In this document: in pieces, positions 9,844-21,947 of the stretch
Layout: every line of letters begins with the position of its first letter
Numbering within the stretch: the first letter of the stretch is position 1
Source of the DNA: Pilasporangium apinafurcum
Taxonomy: Eukaryota; Oomycota; Peronosporomycetes; Pythiales; Pythiaceae
DNA length: 55,176 bases
Direction: 5' to 3'
NCBI GenBank assembly: GCA_001600495.1
Contig: BCKE01000101.1
Coordinates: 1-55,176, forward strand
The notes under the pieces: model-generated
What the model was told of the DNA's origin: nothing
The model's database searches: none
What the model saw: only the letters and a program-made list of their open reading frames with translations
Made by a program: the position numbers and the translations under genes

Positions 9844-11928
9844 TCAACAAAAGATCAGGTTCTCGAGATCACCCAGAGGCAGTTGTGACACTCTACCAAA
9901 AGTCCGTCGACGGTATTTGTTTTGCACAGCCACGAGTTCACTGGAATGCAAGAAGCTAGACAGCAGATCTCGTGCACATTGAAGCAAGTCATTCATGTGG
10001 TAGCCCGAGAGTTCTTCCAGACGGGATGTCCACACCAGCGATGGCTTCTGGTTTTCAGAGTAGCAATACGAGAGCAATAATGACGCCGAGGCGACCACGG
10101 ACGGAGCGTACTCGGCGCAGAAGTAAAAGTCCAACAGCGAATGCTCGCAGAAGTAGTTGGCGAGATGGCTGATGATCGGATCCTGTTCGAACGCAGTCAA
10201 GATGTGACCCATAAAGTTGAGACACGTCGGAACCGAAAGCTCAAATTTGAACACACGCAGCATATCTTTTTCACACGCGACAAGATCAGCCTTGGTGAAC
10301 GTGCTGTCACTGATGTAGATTAAATCGCCCATATCCGCCGGATAAATTTCTTCAAACTTGGATGCCATCAGCAATGCTGTCATTCCCACGAGTTGGAACT
10401 GCTGTGCCTGGACAGGGTTCATGGCGACGTATCGATCCACGTAGTTGACAGCCAAGTAGAGTGTTTGCTGCTCCAGTTCAAAGCGCTGATGCACTTCGAT
10501 GAGCCAATCGACAAGCACTGCACGCATTTTGGGTTTGATATATGGCTGGTGTTCAAAATAGTCTTTCTTGACATGAAATAGATGTTCGCGACGACGGAGA
10601 TTGTCGTAGATTTCGCAAGCGTATTCGTCAAAGTCACCAGGGTTGTATTGTACACGGCTAGCAGGTATGGAAGATGCTTCCTCCTTGAGCGGTTGGGTGA
10701 ATTCCATTGGCTTCACGGATGCATTCTGCGTCAGTAAAGGGGCCAAAGACGAATATAAGCTGACTGAAGTATCAGGCTTGGACGTATTGCTACATTTTTG
10801 CTGGCTCCTTACAGCAGCTTCTGGTACAGGTTCCATCTCAGGCTCTGTGCACTTCGAGGAAGTTGACACAGATCCTTCTGGACTAGCAATTGCAGAAGAC
10901 GGACTCTTCTCTTTGTCGAGATCTTCAATTTCAATTTCAACCTCAATCTCAATTTCAGTAGAGGCAGGATCCATCTCTAACTCAGTGACAGTGGTCGCCT
11001 GGGAGGCGATACTACTAGGTGGGGGACCATCGATGCATTTCTCCTCCACACAGGCTGCTGCAAATGGTTCCTGTGTTTGATCAAGCTCCTCGATTTCAAT
11101 TTCATATTCAATCTCGACTTCGGTGTAACTTTGGTCGGCACCAAAGCTGGATGTTGCGCTGGTTGAGCTACCTGAGAGTTCTGGAAGCAGCAATCTGTCA
11201 ATATCTTCTTCTGTCAGCACAGCGTCTGAGTCACGGCTGGAGATAGTTAGCTTGGGTTGGGTCTCTGCAATGATGACTTCTGTTGATAACTGTTCCTTCA
11301 CTGCCGCGCTGATATCTGCCGGTTCCAACTGCTGGTGAACATCTTCCTTCACCTCTGTTTTAGCATCACTATCTACTGGTTCCTCCTCAGGCTCAGACTC
11401 TGGTTCAGCTTGAACAGTACTGACTTGTTCATTCTGTGCTTCCTCTGCAGCTAACTTGTCTGCGACTGCAGATCCTGTCACAGTAGGCTCGACGGGAGAG
11501 GAATGTGGCTCGTCACTCGAAATCCTTGTGGTCAGTGCAGACACCGGCTGCGAGGTCTCTGTCCGTCGCTTATCACCATCTTCATGGTCGCTCTCACCAA
11601 AGAAGAGATCTTCTACTTCGTCTTCATCGAATGTGCTATATCCGCCAAACGGATCGCTATCCCGCTGCTCTACGTCATCATCCTCTGGCTCCGTTTCGAC
11701 AATCTCTTCCTGCTGTATCTTGCCGTGTTCGTCTTCCTCTGGAGACGTGAGCACCCAGCGTCCATGGCTAGAGAGCGTCCAGCGCGGTTTCTTCACTTGA
11801 TTTACCGATGGGCCGACGGACACCGCGGTCGTTTTGCTTCGGTTATTGATTTCAGCGATGCGACTGGCCACATGTCCACATCCGTTGCTTTTGTAGGTCG
11901 GCCAGAACCGTTCCACGCTGTACACCAT
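9844..11928 (-). CDS. B-type cyclin with long acidic N-terminal extension
   Basis: Single exon, 694 residues. The C-terminal part (about residues 430-690) is a full two-fold cyclin box. It includes MRAVLVDWLIEVHQRFEL, TLYLAVNYVDRYV and ALLMASKFEEIYPADMGDL, then the second fold with the LLDFYFC region. These are features of mitotic A/B cyclins that activate a CDK1-type kinase. The first 400 residues are acidic and Ser/Thr-rich, with recurring EIEVEIEIEDLD-like blocks, and much longer than in animal cyclin B. RWTL near residue 50 is a minimal RxxL destruction-box candidate. The start at 11928 is the only in-frame ATG ahead of this region. Confidence 0.88.
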   Translation of the reverse strand: MVYSVERFWPTYKSNGCGHVASRIAEINNRSKTTAVSVGPSVNQVKKPRWTLSSHGRWVLTSPEEDEHGKIQQEEIVETEPEDDDVEQRDSDPFGGYSTFDEDEVEDLFFGESDHEDGDKRRTETSQPVSALTTRISSDEPHSSPVEPTVTGSAVADKLAAEEAQNEQVSTVQAEPESEPEEEPVDSDAKTEVKEDVHQQLEPADISAAVKEQLSTEVIIAETQPKLTISSRDSDAVLTEEDIDRLLLPELSGSSTSATSSFGADQSYTEVEIEYEIEIEELDQTQEPFAAACVEEKCIDGPPPSSIASQATTVTELEMDPASTEIEIEVEIEIEDLDKEKSPSSAIASPEGSVSTSSKCTEPEMEPVPEAAVRSQQKCSNTSKPDTSVSLYSSLAPLLTQNASVKPMEFTQPLKEEASSIPASRVQYNPGDFDEYACEIYDNLRRREHLFHVKKDYFEHQPYIKPKMRAVLVDWLIEVHQRFELEQQTLYLAVNYVDRYVAMNPVQAQQFQLVGMTALLMASKFEEIYPADMGDLIYISDSTFTKADLVACEKDMLRVFKFELSVPTCLNFMGHILTAFEQDPIISHLANYFCEHSLLDFYFCAEYAPSVVASASLLLSYCYSENQKPSLVWTSRLEELSGYHMNDLLQCARDLLSSFLHSSELVAVQNKYRRRTFGRVSQLPLGDLENLIFC

Positions 11929-13110
11929 TTATAAATAGACAAAAGATATGCGTTGTAGCTGTTTGAAAGTTAGGAAATGGCTACCCAGTGTATTTCGACG
12001 CACTGAGACGTTCGGAAGGGGGGGAACGAAAAAAATGGTCTCGTTGAAGCTTTATCTGTGATAGACAACGCAGTCTTCACAATAAAATTAAAGCAGAGAG
12101 ACATGGGGAAACACACGCCACCGCCCTCGCCCAAGGAAGCAACGCCATTTGGATGGGAAGGGAGCTGCTCACTTTCTATGGAGCGGGGTACCTACTTTGT
12201 CCCCCTCCTTCCATCGCACTTTCTGCCAAATATGAACCCTATGTTTTATACATTTTTTTGAAAACATAAAAGACAGTGGTACAAATTACTTGCCTAATGT
12301 ATATAGTATTTGAAGAAGGTGTTAAAAATAGGTATTGATAGATGATTTAAAACACATGCATGACCTGCTTCTGGTAAAGCTGAGGAGATGCGCTTCTTGA
12401 TCTTCGTGCAATAGATGGATTACCTCTTCATCTTTGTTTGGATCTGATTGAGAGGATGTAGAGGCTGTCTTTCCCCCAGAAAAATGAGAAATTTGTCGCC
12501 TAAGCACGTCCTGATCTTGTGCGTCGAGACTTCCTGGAAAATGCTACGTTGACCTAGTTTTTGTGCCTCTATGTCAGCTTGGATCAATACTCCTCCAGCT
12601 CAGCTGCCCCTAGAAACTCCTTGAAGATACGACTGTCGCTCGTAAGACAAATTCGACATGGGTAACCTGAGAAGCTGTATGAAGAAGAGAGGTTCTGTAT
12701 CTTGCGGTGGTATGTGGTTGATGATGAAATGGAAGAAAACGAGACAATTGAAAGAGCAGCCAGGACAGACTTACATACAAATCTTAGCAAAATAAGACGT
12801 TATTCACTTTGCAAAGACATGTAAGCGGAAGCTTCTTGACATTGATACGGCTAACCATCTAACACGTCCAAGCAACCCAAGGCAACAAACCAAAAAAATT
12901 GTTCGCGTCGGAAAGGCATCTCCAGAGAAAACTTCACAATCGTATGCTGAGAAAACATCTACGTCAGCGGACAGAACTTGAAAGATCTGCTGATTGTCCC
13001 ATTAGATGGTTCTGTTCGTTCAATTGTTTTCTAAGCTAAAAACAAACCTATCTTCCGTTATATTTTTTTATCTCATCTGCCGCTTATGTTTGGTAGTTGA
13101 GCGAAGAAGG
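11929..13110. other. intergenic with an unresolved minus-strand candidate
   Basis: No firm gene. On the minus strand, 12670-12580 reads YPCRICLTSDSRIFKEFLG after a strong acceptor-like CTTCTCAG. A GTAAGT donor lies at about 12768, and 12530-12330 reads SLDAQDQDVLRRQISHFSGG in another frame. These pieces look coding, but I could not splice them into one continuous protein. They may be a small spliced gene or a decaying one. Confidence 0.3.
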
Positions 13111-14208
13111 ATGGAGAGCAGTAGTAAAGCGTTCGATTTCTCTCCACACATACTCACAGTAGACGAAGAGAAAAAGCTGCTACAGACCTTTTGCTTTCTC
13201 CGCCAGCATGAAAGAAAGGCAAAAGTGGTCAAGAAAGTGGCCGAACTGCAGAGAGCAAGCCACGTAGACACCTTGGTGCCGAAACAACACCCAACAGTAG
13301 AATCCATTATCGAAGATCTAGATCAATCGAATCTTCTCGACGAGCTGAATTTTCCCAGTGATCTTGAGGCTGGAAATACAAAACAGCTGCAGAAGCAGCA
13401 TGCATCCAGCACGACGTCACTGGCAACCATCGCGGAACTGCGGCGAGAAATCAAAGAACTGCAAAAGGGGATCATCACAGCTAGCTACGATTCCTCTGGG
13501 TTCATTACGGCAGCCGATATCGGTTCTGCCATGAGGGCGATGCACAAAAATGCCACAAAGGTACCTACTTATCTACCTGCATGTTATAAATCGATCGAAA
13601 TCCATGTGCTTCCTATGCTATTGGGAAAATATTAGTATGATACCACCCTTCCATCCTCCGAATGATTTAGGGAGAGATTCAGTGGATGATTTGGGAAGCG
13701 GATGATGATGCTGATGGTTGTATCGATTGGTATGAGTTCAAAGGATGCTATACACGGTCGATGATGGACAAGCATAGTGTTGAGCCCAATCAGCTGTACC
13801 ATTTCATTCAGTTTCTGCTTTGTGATACCGATGGAAACCATGCTGTCTCAGGTAAGGAATGATCATGCGATCGTGAGGCTATGATGAAGTGAAGTCGGCC
13901 AATTTCTGTTTCGAAAAATGGAATTATCACTTCATGCTCTGGTCCTCTGAGCATGTACGAAGATTTTATCTGACACGTGGCTTATATGTCTATCTGTTTT
14001 CTTGTTTCCTGTTATTTGGTTTAACAATCGATGCCATGCAGTGTTGGAATTGAGTGCAGAGTTGCGCAGGTTGTCAGGCACTGATCACCTGGTGACAAAG
14101 CTCATGAGCGCGCTGAAAGATGAAGCTGAGCAGCAATTGCTGCAGAAATTCACGCTTACCGAGTATTTGGATGTCATGATCAGCGACCTTCCATCCAAAT
14201 TCTGGTAA
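13111..14208 (+). CDS. EF-hand calcium-binding protein, unassigned
   Basis: Exons 13111-13560, 13683-13851 and 14042-14208 join in phase to 261 residues. The first exon encodes a charged, largely helical segment (coiled-coil likely around ELRREIKELQKGI). It ends in an EF-hand-like helix with SGFITAADIGSAM. The second exon has a good EF-hand loop, DDDADGCIDWYEF (D, D, D, G, I and E positions all present). The next loop, DTDGNHAVSVLEL, spans the exon 2-3 junction. The protein probably binds calcium through one canonical and one or two weaker sites. Its role is unknown. The start at 13111 is chosen as the first Met after a pyrimidine-rich, TAG-ending stretch. Confidence 0.72.
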
Positions 14209-14493
14209 ACTAGCGAAACAAGATCGGAATCCTCAGAGAAACTATGATCGAATTCCCAGAAAGTTTGCCAAAGTGAGCGATTCCGTTTCTTTGAGTGAAA
14301 TATAACGAGTGCATATCAGATAATATTGCGATGCAGTTATGAAGGGTTTTATTTACTGTTATGTATCGATTTATAGAGGGTATTTGATTTCTAGATCATT
14401 CTTTGGTGGTGATCAGAACAAGACGAGAATTCATAAGCATATAAAGAGGACGAAGAGCTACACACATTCGGGCAAGCACATTGGTGAAGAAGA

Positions 14494-14877
14494 ATGTCGG
14501 GACCATTGGGAAGAATCATCGCACAAGTTGTGGTCATGGGCGCTGGCATCGTCTCGCGCGCGTTTGTGCAGGCCTACCAGCAGGCAGTACATAACGCTAA
14601 GACCGGCAACACGGCGGCAATGACCGCCAAAACCGTCTCGCGCAAAAACATTATGCAGAGACAGCAGGCGCTGGAGATTCTCAACTTTCCCGCAGAGAGT
14701 AAACCTACAGCAGATGAGATTCAAAAACAGTTTACAAGGTATTTTGAAGCCAACGACCCTACTAAAGGCGGGTCGTTTTACCTGCAGTCCAAGATCTATC
14801 GTGCGAAGGAGGCACTGGAAAAGCCAAGTGAGGACGCTGCGAATGATGAACCCAAAGCAGCCAATGATGGACAGTAA
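14494..14877 (+). CDS. PAM16: mitochondrial import motor subunit PAM16 / TIM16 (Magmas)
   Basis: Single exon, 127 residues. It has the PAM16 layout: a hydrophobic N-terminus (GRIIAQVVVMGAGIVSRAFV), a short linker with the conserved SRKNIMQRQQALEILNF, then a J-like domain. That domain has lost the HPD triad and carries FEANDPTKGGSFYLQSKIYR. In the family this degenerate J protein pairs with PAM18 and regulates mtHsp70 at the TIM23 channel on the matrix side. The C-terminal 20 residues are polar and family-variable. The start is supported by the membrane-binding segment beginning at residue 3. Confidence 0.92.
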   Translation: MSGPLGRIIAQVVVMGAGIVSRAFVQAYQQAVHNAKTGNTAAMTAKTVSRKNIMQRQQALEILNFPAESKPTADEIQKQFTRYFEANDPTKGGSFYLQSKIYRAKEALEKPSEDAANDEPKAANDGQ

Positions 14878-15302
14878 ACTTGTTTAGCGGTCTGTTGGTA
14901 TGTGACGTAATTAGCGATATTGCACTGCTGGTGGTACATACAATCTACATGCTCAGCCAGCATTTGTTCCGTGATTGTTCGACGTGGATCGACAACGATC
15001 CAAAGAAACAGTCACAAACGAATAGCGTTATACTATATTCACACATACAATGATAAATATGTATGGGCTGACAGTACAGTGACGTATGCATAGATAGATA
15101 GACAAATTAAATGCAAACAAAGTGAATGCGCATCATATTCATCTTGAGCCACGCACTTCATGCTCACATCTATGTTTATTGGTCTTCTGTTTGGATTGGT
15201 TGTAATAGATCCAATAACATCTATTATTGGATAAAACTCTCAATAATTTTGTGTGAGTTATTTGATTTTTCTTGGACACACGAATCGCGACTGTGCTGAG
15301 CT
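14878..15302. other. intergenic between PAM16 and IDI
   Basis: AT-rich, with no open frame of note. It serves as the 3' region of PAM16 and the promoter of the isomerase gene. No clear element is recognised. Confidence 0.6.
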
Positions 15303-16358
<1,056 letters not shown>

Positions 16359-16450
16359 ATGCGAACACGAAGAAAAACAAACCAACAGTGCTATTGAACT
16401 AATAAAAGCAAAATGAAAGGAATACCGGATCAAACGAAATCTACTGTTGT

Positions 16451-17232
16451 TTAAGTGTCGAATCGACTCGACGGTAACAGACTAGAGAAACTCGAAGCAA
16501 TTGAATTAAAATACGAACTGATCGAGTACTTCTTGAATTGCGACATACGCAATCCTGCGCTGCTGAGATAGTCGCCATGTTTATCGGTACCTGTCCATCC
16601 GACATAGACCGTGATATCACATACAGTGGCGTTCTCGCCGCTGCAGGATGAGTAGTCGGAATAGCATGTGTATCCGTCGTCTTTAATTTGTGAGGAAGAC
16701 GCGTTTGTGGGATATTTGTACAAGTTGGGTTCGCAGACATCGGAATCGCAAAAGTAGCAGCCATCGTCCCACGTCACACCCTGTACTACACCTTTCTTGA
16801 CGGAAATGATTGCAGTTAAGTATGGATAGATATGACCAGCGTCCGAGGAATAGAGCTTGTAAGTTGTTCGCATTTCCAAGCTCGAGACAGTCAGGTATGC
16901 TCCACTGGCTTCACCACCAATGCGAGTGTCATTCCAAGCTATAGTATAGATGAAGAAAAAAATTAGAACATAATCGGTATCGAAGTTTCTTTTCCCTTTG
17001 CAAACGTACAATCTGTAACGCGAAGCACGGTGAACTTATCGGCGACGGGCATGAACACTGTTCGAAAGTTGTCGTTAATGTTGATGCAGACATACGTTTC
17101 TTCCCCCTTCACCAGAGCAGGAGCAGTAGCTGACGGCGAACAGAGACTTGTAACATTTGTCGAATCGCCTTCCACCAATGTTGCCACCACCGCAAGAGTA
17201 CATGCAAGCCAGCCAAGCCACCGTTTTACCAT
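16451..17232 (-). CDS. secreted Cys-rich protein, unrecognised
   Basis: Two exons (17232-17010, 16938-16451) give 236 residues. The N-terminus, MVKRWLGWLACTLAVVATLVEG, is a clear signal peptide. No membrane span follows, so the protein is probably secreted. The mature part has about ten Cys, including a cluster around DDGCYFCDSDVCEPN and YTCYSDYSSCSG. It has several NxT/S sites and a Ser-rich end. The Met upstream at 17271 would place untypical residues before the signal, so 17232 is preferred. No family is recognised. In oomycetes such proteins include cell-surface components and effectors, but no RxLR or other translocation motif is visible. Confidence 0.68.
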
Positions 17233-18280
17233 GATTGATATCAGGATAATACGTTGTTGGTGGAATAGCACAGAGCTCTGCTTGGTACCAGCTGAGGCAA
17301 CTCACTGCACACTGAAATGGGGCTGAAAAGATCATGGTGAAGGAGTTTCATCGGTCGTTTCGACGTGTTGGTGTTGCATCTACTTCCCCAACTCAAGGAG
17401 AAAACGATTTTTTCGGTTATTGCAACGTGCAGTCGCAGAAGCCGCATTCATTTCGTTTCTCTATGCATCAGTGCATATTGTAACGGACGTAGGTTTTCAA
17501 CCACTTGGTTACGCAGTAACCTGTCGACATGATACATGTCTTCGCTGTTGGCGGATGGGAAAACGTGTGAATGCACTCGGTACCGCCAACGATAAGAAAT
17601 TTTCAACGCACCAGCACGCAAATTTCATAGGAGCTCCCCTATGGTTGATTGGAGAAAGTAATCAGATGTACCCTGTCGCAGATATTCTCTTCATTCCTCT
17701 AAATTTATCCAGTAAAACGCCACGTGGCCTCTGTCATTTGGCGAACTCTCGCAGCCGATTGGCCAACTTCGTACGTGTATGGAACAGAATCTTAACAAAA
17801 CTGACGTCTAGGGGTAGGTTATATATCTGATTGCGACAGAATTGTTGGCAGGCAACAGCTTGGGAGTTTTCTGAAGTAACATAAGGCGCAAACCAAAATT
17901 AGTTTTCAAAGCAGACAAAAAACCACCAGCGATAAGAAAACAATTGTCAGCAAGTACATATGTCTCAACATAGGCGATTTTAAGAAATTATAAATATTCA
18001 GCAGGACAGACACCATCTTTGTCAGCGTATTCCATTGTCGTTTGGACCGTTATCTCGCTTTGTACAGTTCGTCTATCAAGTATGCATACTCCTAGAATAA
18101 GAGCACACTGGCTACTTCAGTACGTATCTCCGTTACTTCAGAATGTTTAAAACATTAAAAAGCACATGCGCGTCAGCTGTTGCTTTCATGTTTTGGCCTC
18201 CAGCCACCTCAGGTTTCTTCTCCATTCACCATCAGTCCTTGTGAGCCGCCCACCTCCCTCGTCTTAGAACGACCAGCATC
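17233..18280. other. intergenic before the phosphate carrier
   Basis: A 136-codon frame at 17420-17830 has no recognisable motif and is probably chance. The rest is non-coding to my eye. The 100 bp before 18281 are pyrimidine-rich and likely the phosphate-carrier leader. Confidence 0.5.
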
Positions 18281-19318
18281 ATGAGCGCCTTCTTCCCTGT
18301 GATCTCGTCTCTGAACCCTGCCATGCCATCGGCTACCAAGTCTGCGGCTGCTCGTCCATCGATCTTGGCCACGTCCGCTGCCGCTACCAAGTGGGATGCG
18401 CGCTTGTCGCACACTCCTATCCACGATAACGCCTACTACGGCAAATGCATGATCGCCGGTGTGTTGTCCTGTGGGTTGACGCACACGGCCATCACCCCGT
18501 TGGATGTTGTCAAGTGCAACATGCAAGTGAACCCTGCGAAGTACAAGGGATTGGTTCCCGGCTTGAAGACGATCGCCTCCGAAGAAGGAGCTGCTGCCCT
18601 CTTCAAGGGTTGGGCACCCACCGCGCTCGGCTACTCTGCTCAGGGTCTGTGCAAGTTCGGTTTCTACGAATACTTCAAGGATCTGTACAGCACGATGGCT
18701 GGTGAAGAGAAGGCCTACGAATACCGTGGTCTGATCTACTTGGCTGGTTCCGCCTCGGCTGAATTCATTGCTGATGTTGCCCTTTGCCCTATGGAAATGG
18801 TCAAGGTTAAGGTACAGACCTCGCCTGCCGGTACCTTCCCTGTGGAATTTAGCCCTGCTCTTGCTGCCATGCGCGCCAACTCGGCTGAAACCCGCTTCCC
18901 ATTCGGCTCGGTCGTGCCTCTGTGGTCGCGCCAAATCCCATACACCATGGCCAAGTTCTTTTTCTTCGAAAAGGTCGTGGAAGGCTTCTACACGTACGTG
19001 TTCACTGAGCCTAAGAGCTCGTACCCCAAGAGCACCCAGCTCGGTATCACTTTTGCCTCCGGTTACCTTGCTGGTGTGATCTGCGCCATTGTGTCGCACC
19101 CTGCTGATTCCGTTGTGTCGCTTATGGGCAAGGCTGAAAACAAGGGCAAGAGCATTGGCCAAATTGCAAGTGAAACTGGCCTTGCCAACCTGGCCACCAA
19201 GGGTCTTGGCACGCGTATTATCATGATTGGTACCCTCACTGGTCTTCAGTGGTGGATCTACGATACGTTTAAGACGGTTTTCGGTATGGGTACGTCTGGT
19301 GGCGCTGCCAAGAAGTAG
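18281..19318 (+). CDS. mitochondrial phosphate carrier (SLC25A3-type)
   Basis: Single exon, 345 residues. It is an inner-membrane carrier importing phosphate with protons for ATP synthesis. It shows the three mitochondrial-carrier repeats with signatures PLDVVKCNMQ, PMEMVKVKVQ and PADSVVSLMG. GLCKFGFYEYFKDLY and SRQIPYTMAKFFFFEK are typical of the phosphate-carrier subfamily. The first 50 residues are Ala/Ser/Pro-rich with scattered Lys/Arg, consistent with a presequence. Codon use is strongly biased to C/G endings, unlike the neighbouring kinase genes, as expected for high expression. This bias also creates a long open frame on the opposite strand, which I rejected. Confidence 0.94.
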   Translation: MSAFFPVISSLNPAMPSATKSAAARPSILATSAAATKWDARLSHTPIHDNAYYGKCMIAGVLSCGLTHTAITPLDVVKCNMQVNPAKYKGLVPGLKTIASEEGAAALFKGWAPTALGYSAQGLCKFGFYEYFKDLYSTMAGEEKAYEYRGLIYLAGSASAEFIADVALCPMEMVKVKVQTSPAGTFPVEFSPALAAMRANSAETRFPFGSVVPLWSRQIPYTMAKFFFFEKVVEGFYTYVFTEPKSSYPKSTQLGITFASGYLAGVICAIVSHPADSVVSLMGKAENKGKSIGQIASETGLANLATKGLGTRIIMIGTLTGLQWWIYDTFKTVFGMGTSGGAAKK

Positions 19319-19643
19319 ATACGCACTTAATTGCATATTTTCTCCTTCCTTTATGCATGCGGCCGAAGCAACTACTACTAGATCCTACAACATAAGTAGT
19401 TTGTAAAGACCTTTGCTTTTTTTTTGAAGATAAACATGACAAAAAACAAAAAGTCTTTACAATGTTTTGCCGCTTTTGAGTGTGCTTGTGCTCTATCAGG
19501 CATCAAAGTGCACAATTTCCACGCATTCAGCAGTGAGTTTGGACGCCATGCCGTCTCAATAGACTTCCAGGTGATAGACAATACTATAAAGATTTTTTAT
19601 GATCCTAATTCCATCCAATACATTTCTCATAGCTAATTGCAAT
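19319..19643. other. intergenic between converging genes
   Basis: The 3' regions of the phosphate carrier and KISH. Nothing else is seen. Confidence 0.6.
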
Positions 19644-19965
19644 TTACGAAAAGAAGAGTGTATGGATCGCCATAATGACTAACGCGCCTGCAACATATTG
19701 ACTCTTGCGCTCGCCGATACGTGACGCTTTCCAGCATAATCCCCCCAAGCCTTCGTGTTTTCCTGGTTGTTGACCGCGGTCAAAGATGTTTGGAAACTTC
19801 ATGCGAATGAACGTACACGTGCAGATGAACAACAGGATCACCGTGATCAGACCTTGTAGACTAAAGAGCGCAGACTACGCGGGAAATATTAGACATACAT
19901 TAGCAGGTGAAACAACCATAATCGAACACAACTGAACGCGACACTTCAAATGAGCTACTCACCAT
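19644..19965 (-). CDS. KISH / TMEM167 secretory-pathway protein
   Basis: Exon 1 codes only the ATG (19965-19963). After an 88-bp intron, exon 2 (19874-19644) starts SALFSLQGLITVILLFICTC, giving 77 residues. The sequence fits the Kish family: an N-terminal span, a conserved middle with GLCWKASRIGERKSQYVAG, then a second span. In yeast and animals Kish works in ER-Golgi trafficking and constitutive secretion. Without the first exon the frame would lack the conserved SALF start, so the intron right after the initiator codon is well supported. The gene is divergent from cytochrome c1, with 308 bp between start codons. Confidence 0.88.
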
Positions 19966-20273
19966 GTTTGTATTCGGGTAAAGATTTGGTTCAGGGCACA
20001 CACACACAACCCAGACACAAAGAAACACACCTCGAAATACCTTGATCGTCAAAACTATACGACCAATTCGCAAACCACCACAACACCCTCGGTGAGAGAT
20101 GACCTAGGCGATAGTATCCGATAGTGAGCAGTTATCTAATTGGGAAGGTTGACGTGACTGAAAGCAAGGTTTTTTCACTAATAAAACCTTGACCGCAGCC
20201 ACCCTGTGGCCGTGAAAGACCGACGAAATCGCGTGGGGAACAACCAGACGGGAGAAAGAGTGGTGACAAAAAG

Positions 20274-21285
20274 ATGAATCGCCTTCCTCAGTTGATGCAG
20301 CGTGCCGCGAAGGTGAGTCCGTTATCCTGCTTTCTAATTGTATTCCCCCAGACAGCGATGATGCAGTTGCTCCTGAGAAGTAATAAATGCGAAAATAAAC
20401 CCACCGCATAAATTATGGTTTCGATTTCAGTGATCCTGCGGAGCTGCTGATCTGGACCACCAAAATGGCACATGATGTATTGATAAGTTTTGTGTTGATG
20501 TCGAATTTTAGGTCGGAGCTGGTGCTCTTCTCGGTGGATCGGTCCTGACTGGTGTCACTGCCTTTAGTGGAGATCAAATTGATGCATTGCACTATGGTTT
20601 CGACCACGAAGGTCCGCTGTCGTCGTTCGACTACGCCAGTGTGCGTCGTGGATACCAAGTGTACAAGACTGTCTGCTCCACGTGCCACAGTCTGGATCGT
20701 ATTTGCTTTCGTAACTTGGTCGGCGTGACCCACACTGAAGAGCAAGTCAAGAAGATGGCAGCCGAGATTGAAGTCGTTGACGGCCCGAACGACGAGGGTG
20801 AAATGTTTGAACGCCCTGGCAAGCTCTCGGACCCTCTTCCTCGTCCGTATGCCAACGACGAAGCTGCTGCGGCTGCGAATAATGGTGCCATTCCTCCAGA
20901 TCTCTCGTTGATGGCCAAGGCTCGCCACGGTGGTGCGGATTACTTGTTCGCACTTCTGACTGGTTACGTCGACCCACCTGAGGGCAAGGAACTGTTGCCT
21001 GGCTTGTACTACAACCCATACTTTGGCGGTGGTGCTATTGCCATGGAACGTCAGCTGCATGACGGGCAATTGGAATACGAAGATGGCACTCCAGCCACGA
21101 CCTCGCAGATGGCCAAAGATGTGTCTGTCTTCCTTGCCTGGGCTGCTGAACCTGAGCACGATGAGCGAAAGAAGCAAGGTATGCAAACCATTCTTGCGTT
21201 GTCCGCGATGGTGCTGCTGACGGGTTACTACAAGCGAGTGAAATGGGCGCCACTGAAGACTCGAAAGATCACATACACCAAGTAA
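20274..21285 (+). CDS. CYT1: cytochrome c1, haem protein of complex III
   Basis: Exon 1 (20274-20312) encodes MNRLPQLMQRAAK. Exon 2 (20512-21285) continues VGAGALLGGSVLTG, for 270 residues. It carries electrons from the Rieske protein to cytochrome c in the mitochondrial bc1 complex. Visible features are LHYGFDHEGPLSSFDYASVR, the haem site VCSTCHSLD, RPYANDEAAAAANNGAIPPD, and the region of the axial Met, GGGAIAMERQL. A C-terminal anchor with TILALSAMVLLTGYYKR precedes KTRKITYTK. The N-terminal bipartite presequence is short. The 199-bp intron is the longest in the housekeeping region. Confidence 0.95.
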
Positions 21286-21947
21286 ACAATGTGGATACAT
21301 TTGTAGACAAACAAAATGGATTATCGTGTGAGCACCACCTTTATCTAAAGTCAGGATGAATGGAAACGCCACAGGAATCACAAACACGGGTATGGGTGTG
21401 AACGGCACTGAGGAAGGACGAGGTAGTAATAAATGCGATGCATAGCGCATCGAGACAAGAAAATCATAAAGCAACAAAAAAAAAAATACACTCATCATCA
21501 ACATCTTGTATGAGAGCTTTTGTGCACTTAAGCACACTGGGAAAACGTCTAAATCAACAGATCAAGTTCTACATACCCATACAAACATTTTCCAGGCAAA
21601 CGAAGTCAGTTTGAAAAATTCCAAGAAGCAGATATGCTTGGTATTTGCATATGCAAACAAAACACGCAATTACACGTGCATTTTCGTTGCTACTACATGT
21701 ATGTGGACGTGAGCTATTGGATAGCAGGTACTATTCTTGCCACCGTCCAAATTTTGATCCGTGGCTTTAGCAGATAGCTCAGTGAGGTTTTACCGGTGCA
21801 AGTAGGTTTTTTTAAATGGCTGGCCGTGTGTGTGTGTCGCTTGAGTATATCTGCTCAATTGCAAGACAAAATTGCCACTCCTGCGTAAGCAACCCATCCT
21901 GCTGCGCTGAACGACTCTGTTTCTAGAGGAATCAATACTACTACACA
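21286..21947. other. intergenic between cytochrome c1 and RPAC1
   Basis: No recognisable gene. It contains an A-rich run near 21475 and a short (TG) run near 21825. Confidence 0.6.

Noticed and set aside
10643-11080. 145-codon frame opposite the cyclin N-terminus
   Set aside because: Shadow of the repetitive acidic EIEVEIE-coding region on the other strand.
7654-11100. BRF1 and RPAC1 in one window as a Pol III gene cluster
   Set aside because: They are about 13 kb apart with unrelated genes between; co-location looks incidental.
17420-17830. 136-codon frame upstream of the phosphate carrier
   Set aside because: No signal, domain or biased codon use; probably chance.
18209-19336. 375-codon frame opposite the phosphate carrier
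   Set aside because: It is an exact antisense shadow of a strongly codon-biased gene; its translation is rich in Arg/His/Gly with no domain.
20413-21537. 374-codon frame opposite cytochrome c1
   Set aside because: Antisense to an unmistakable cytochrome c1 exon; low-complexity translation without motifs.
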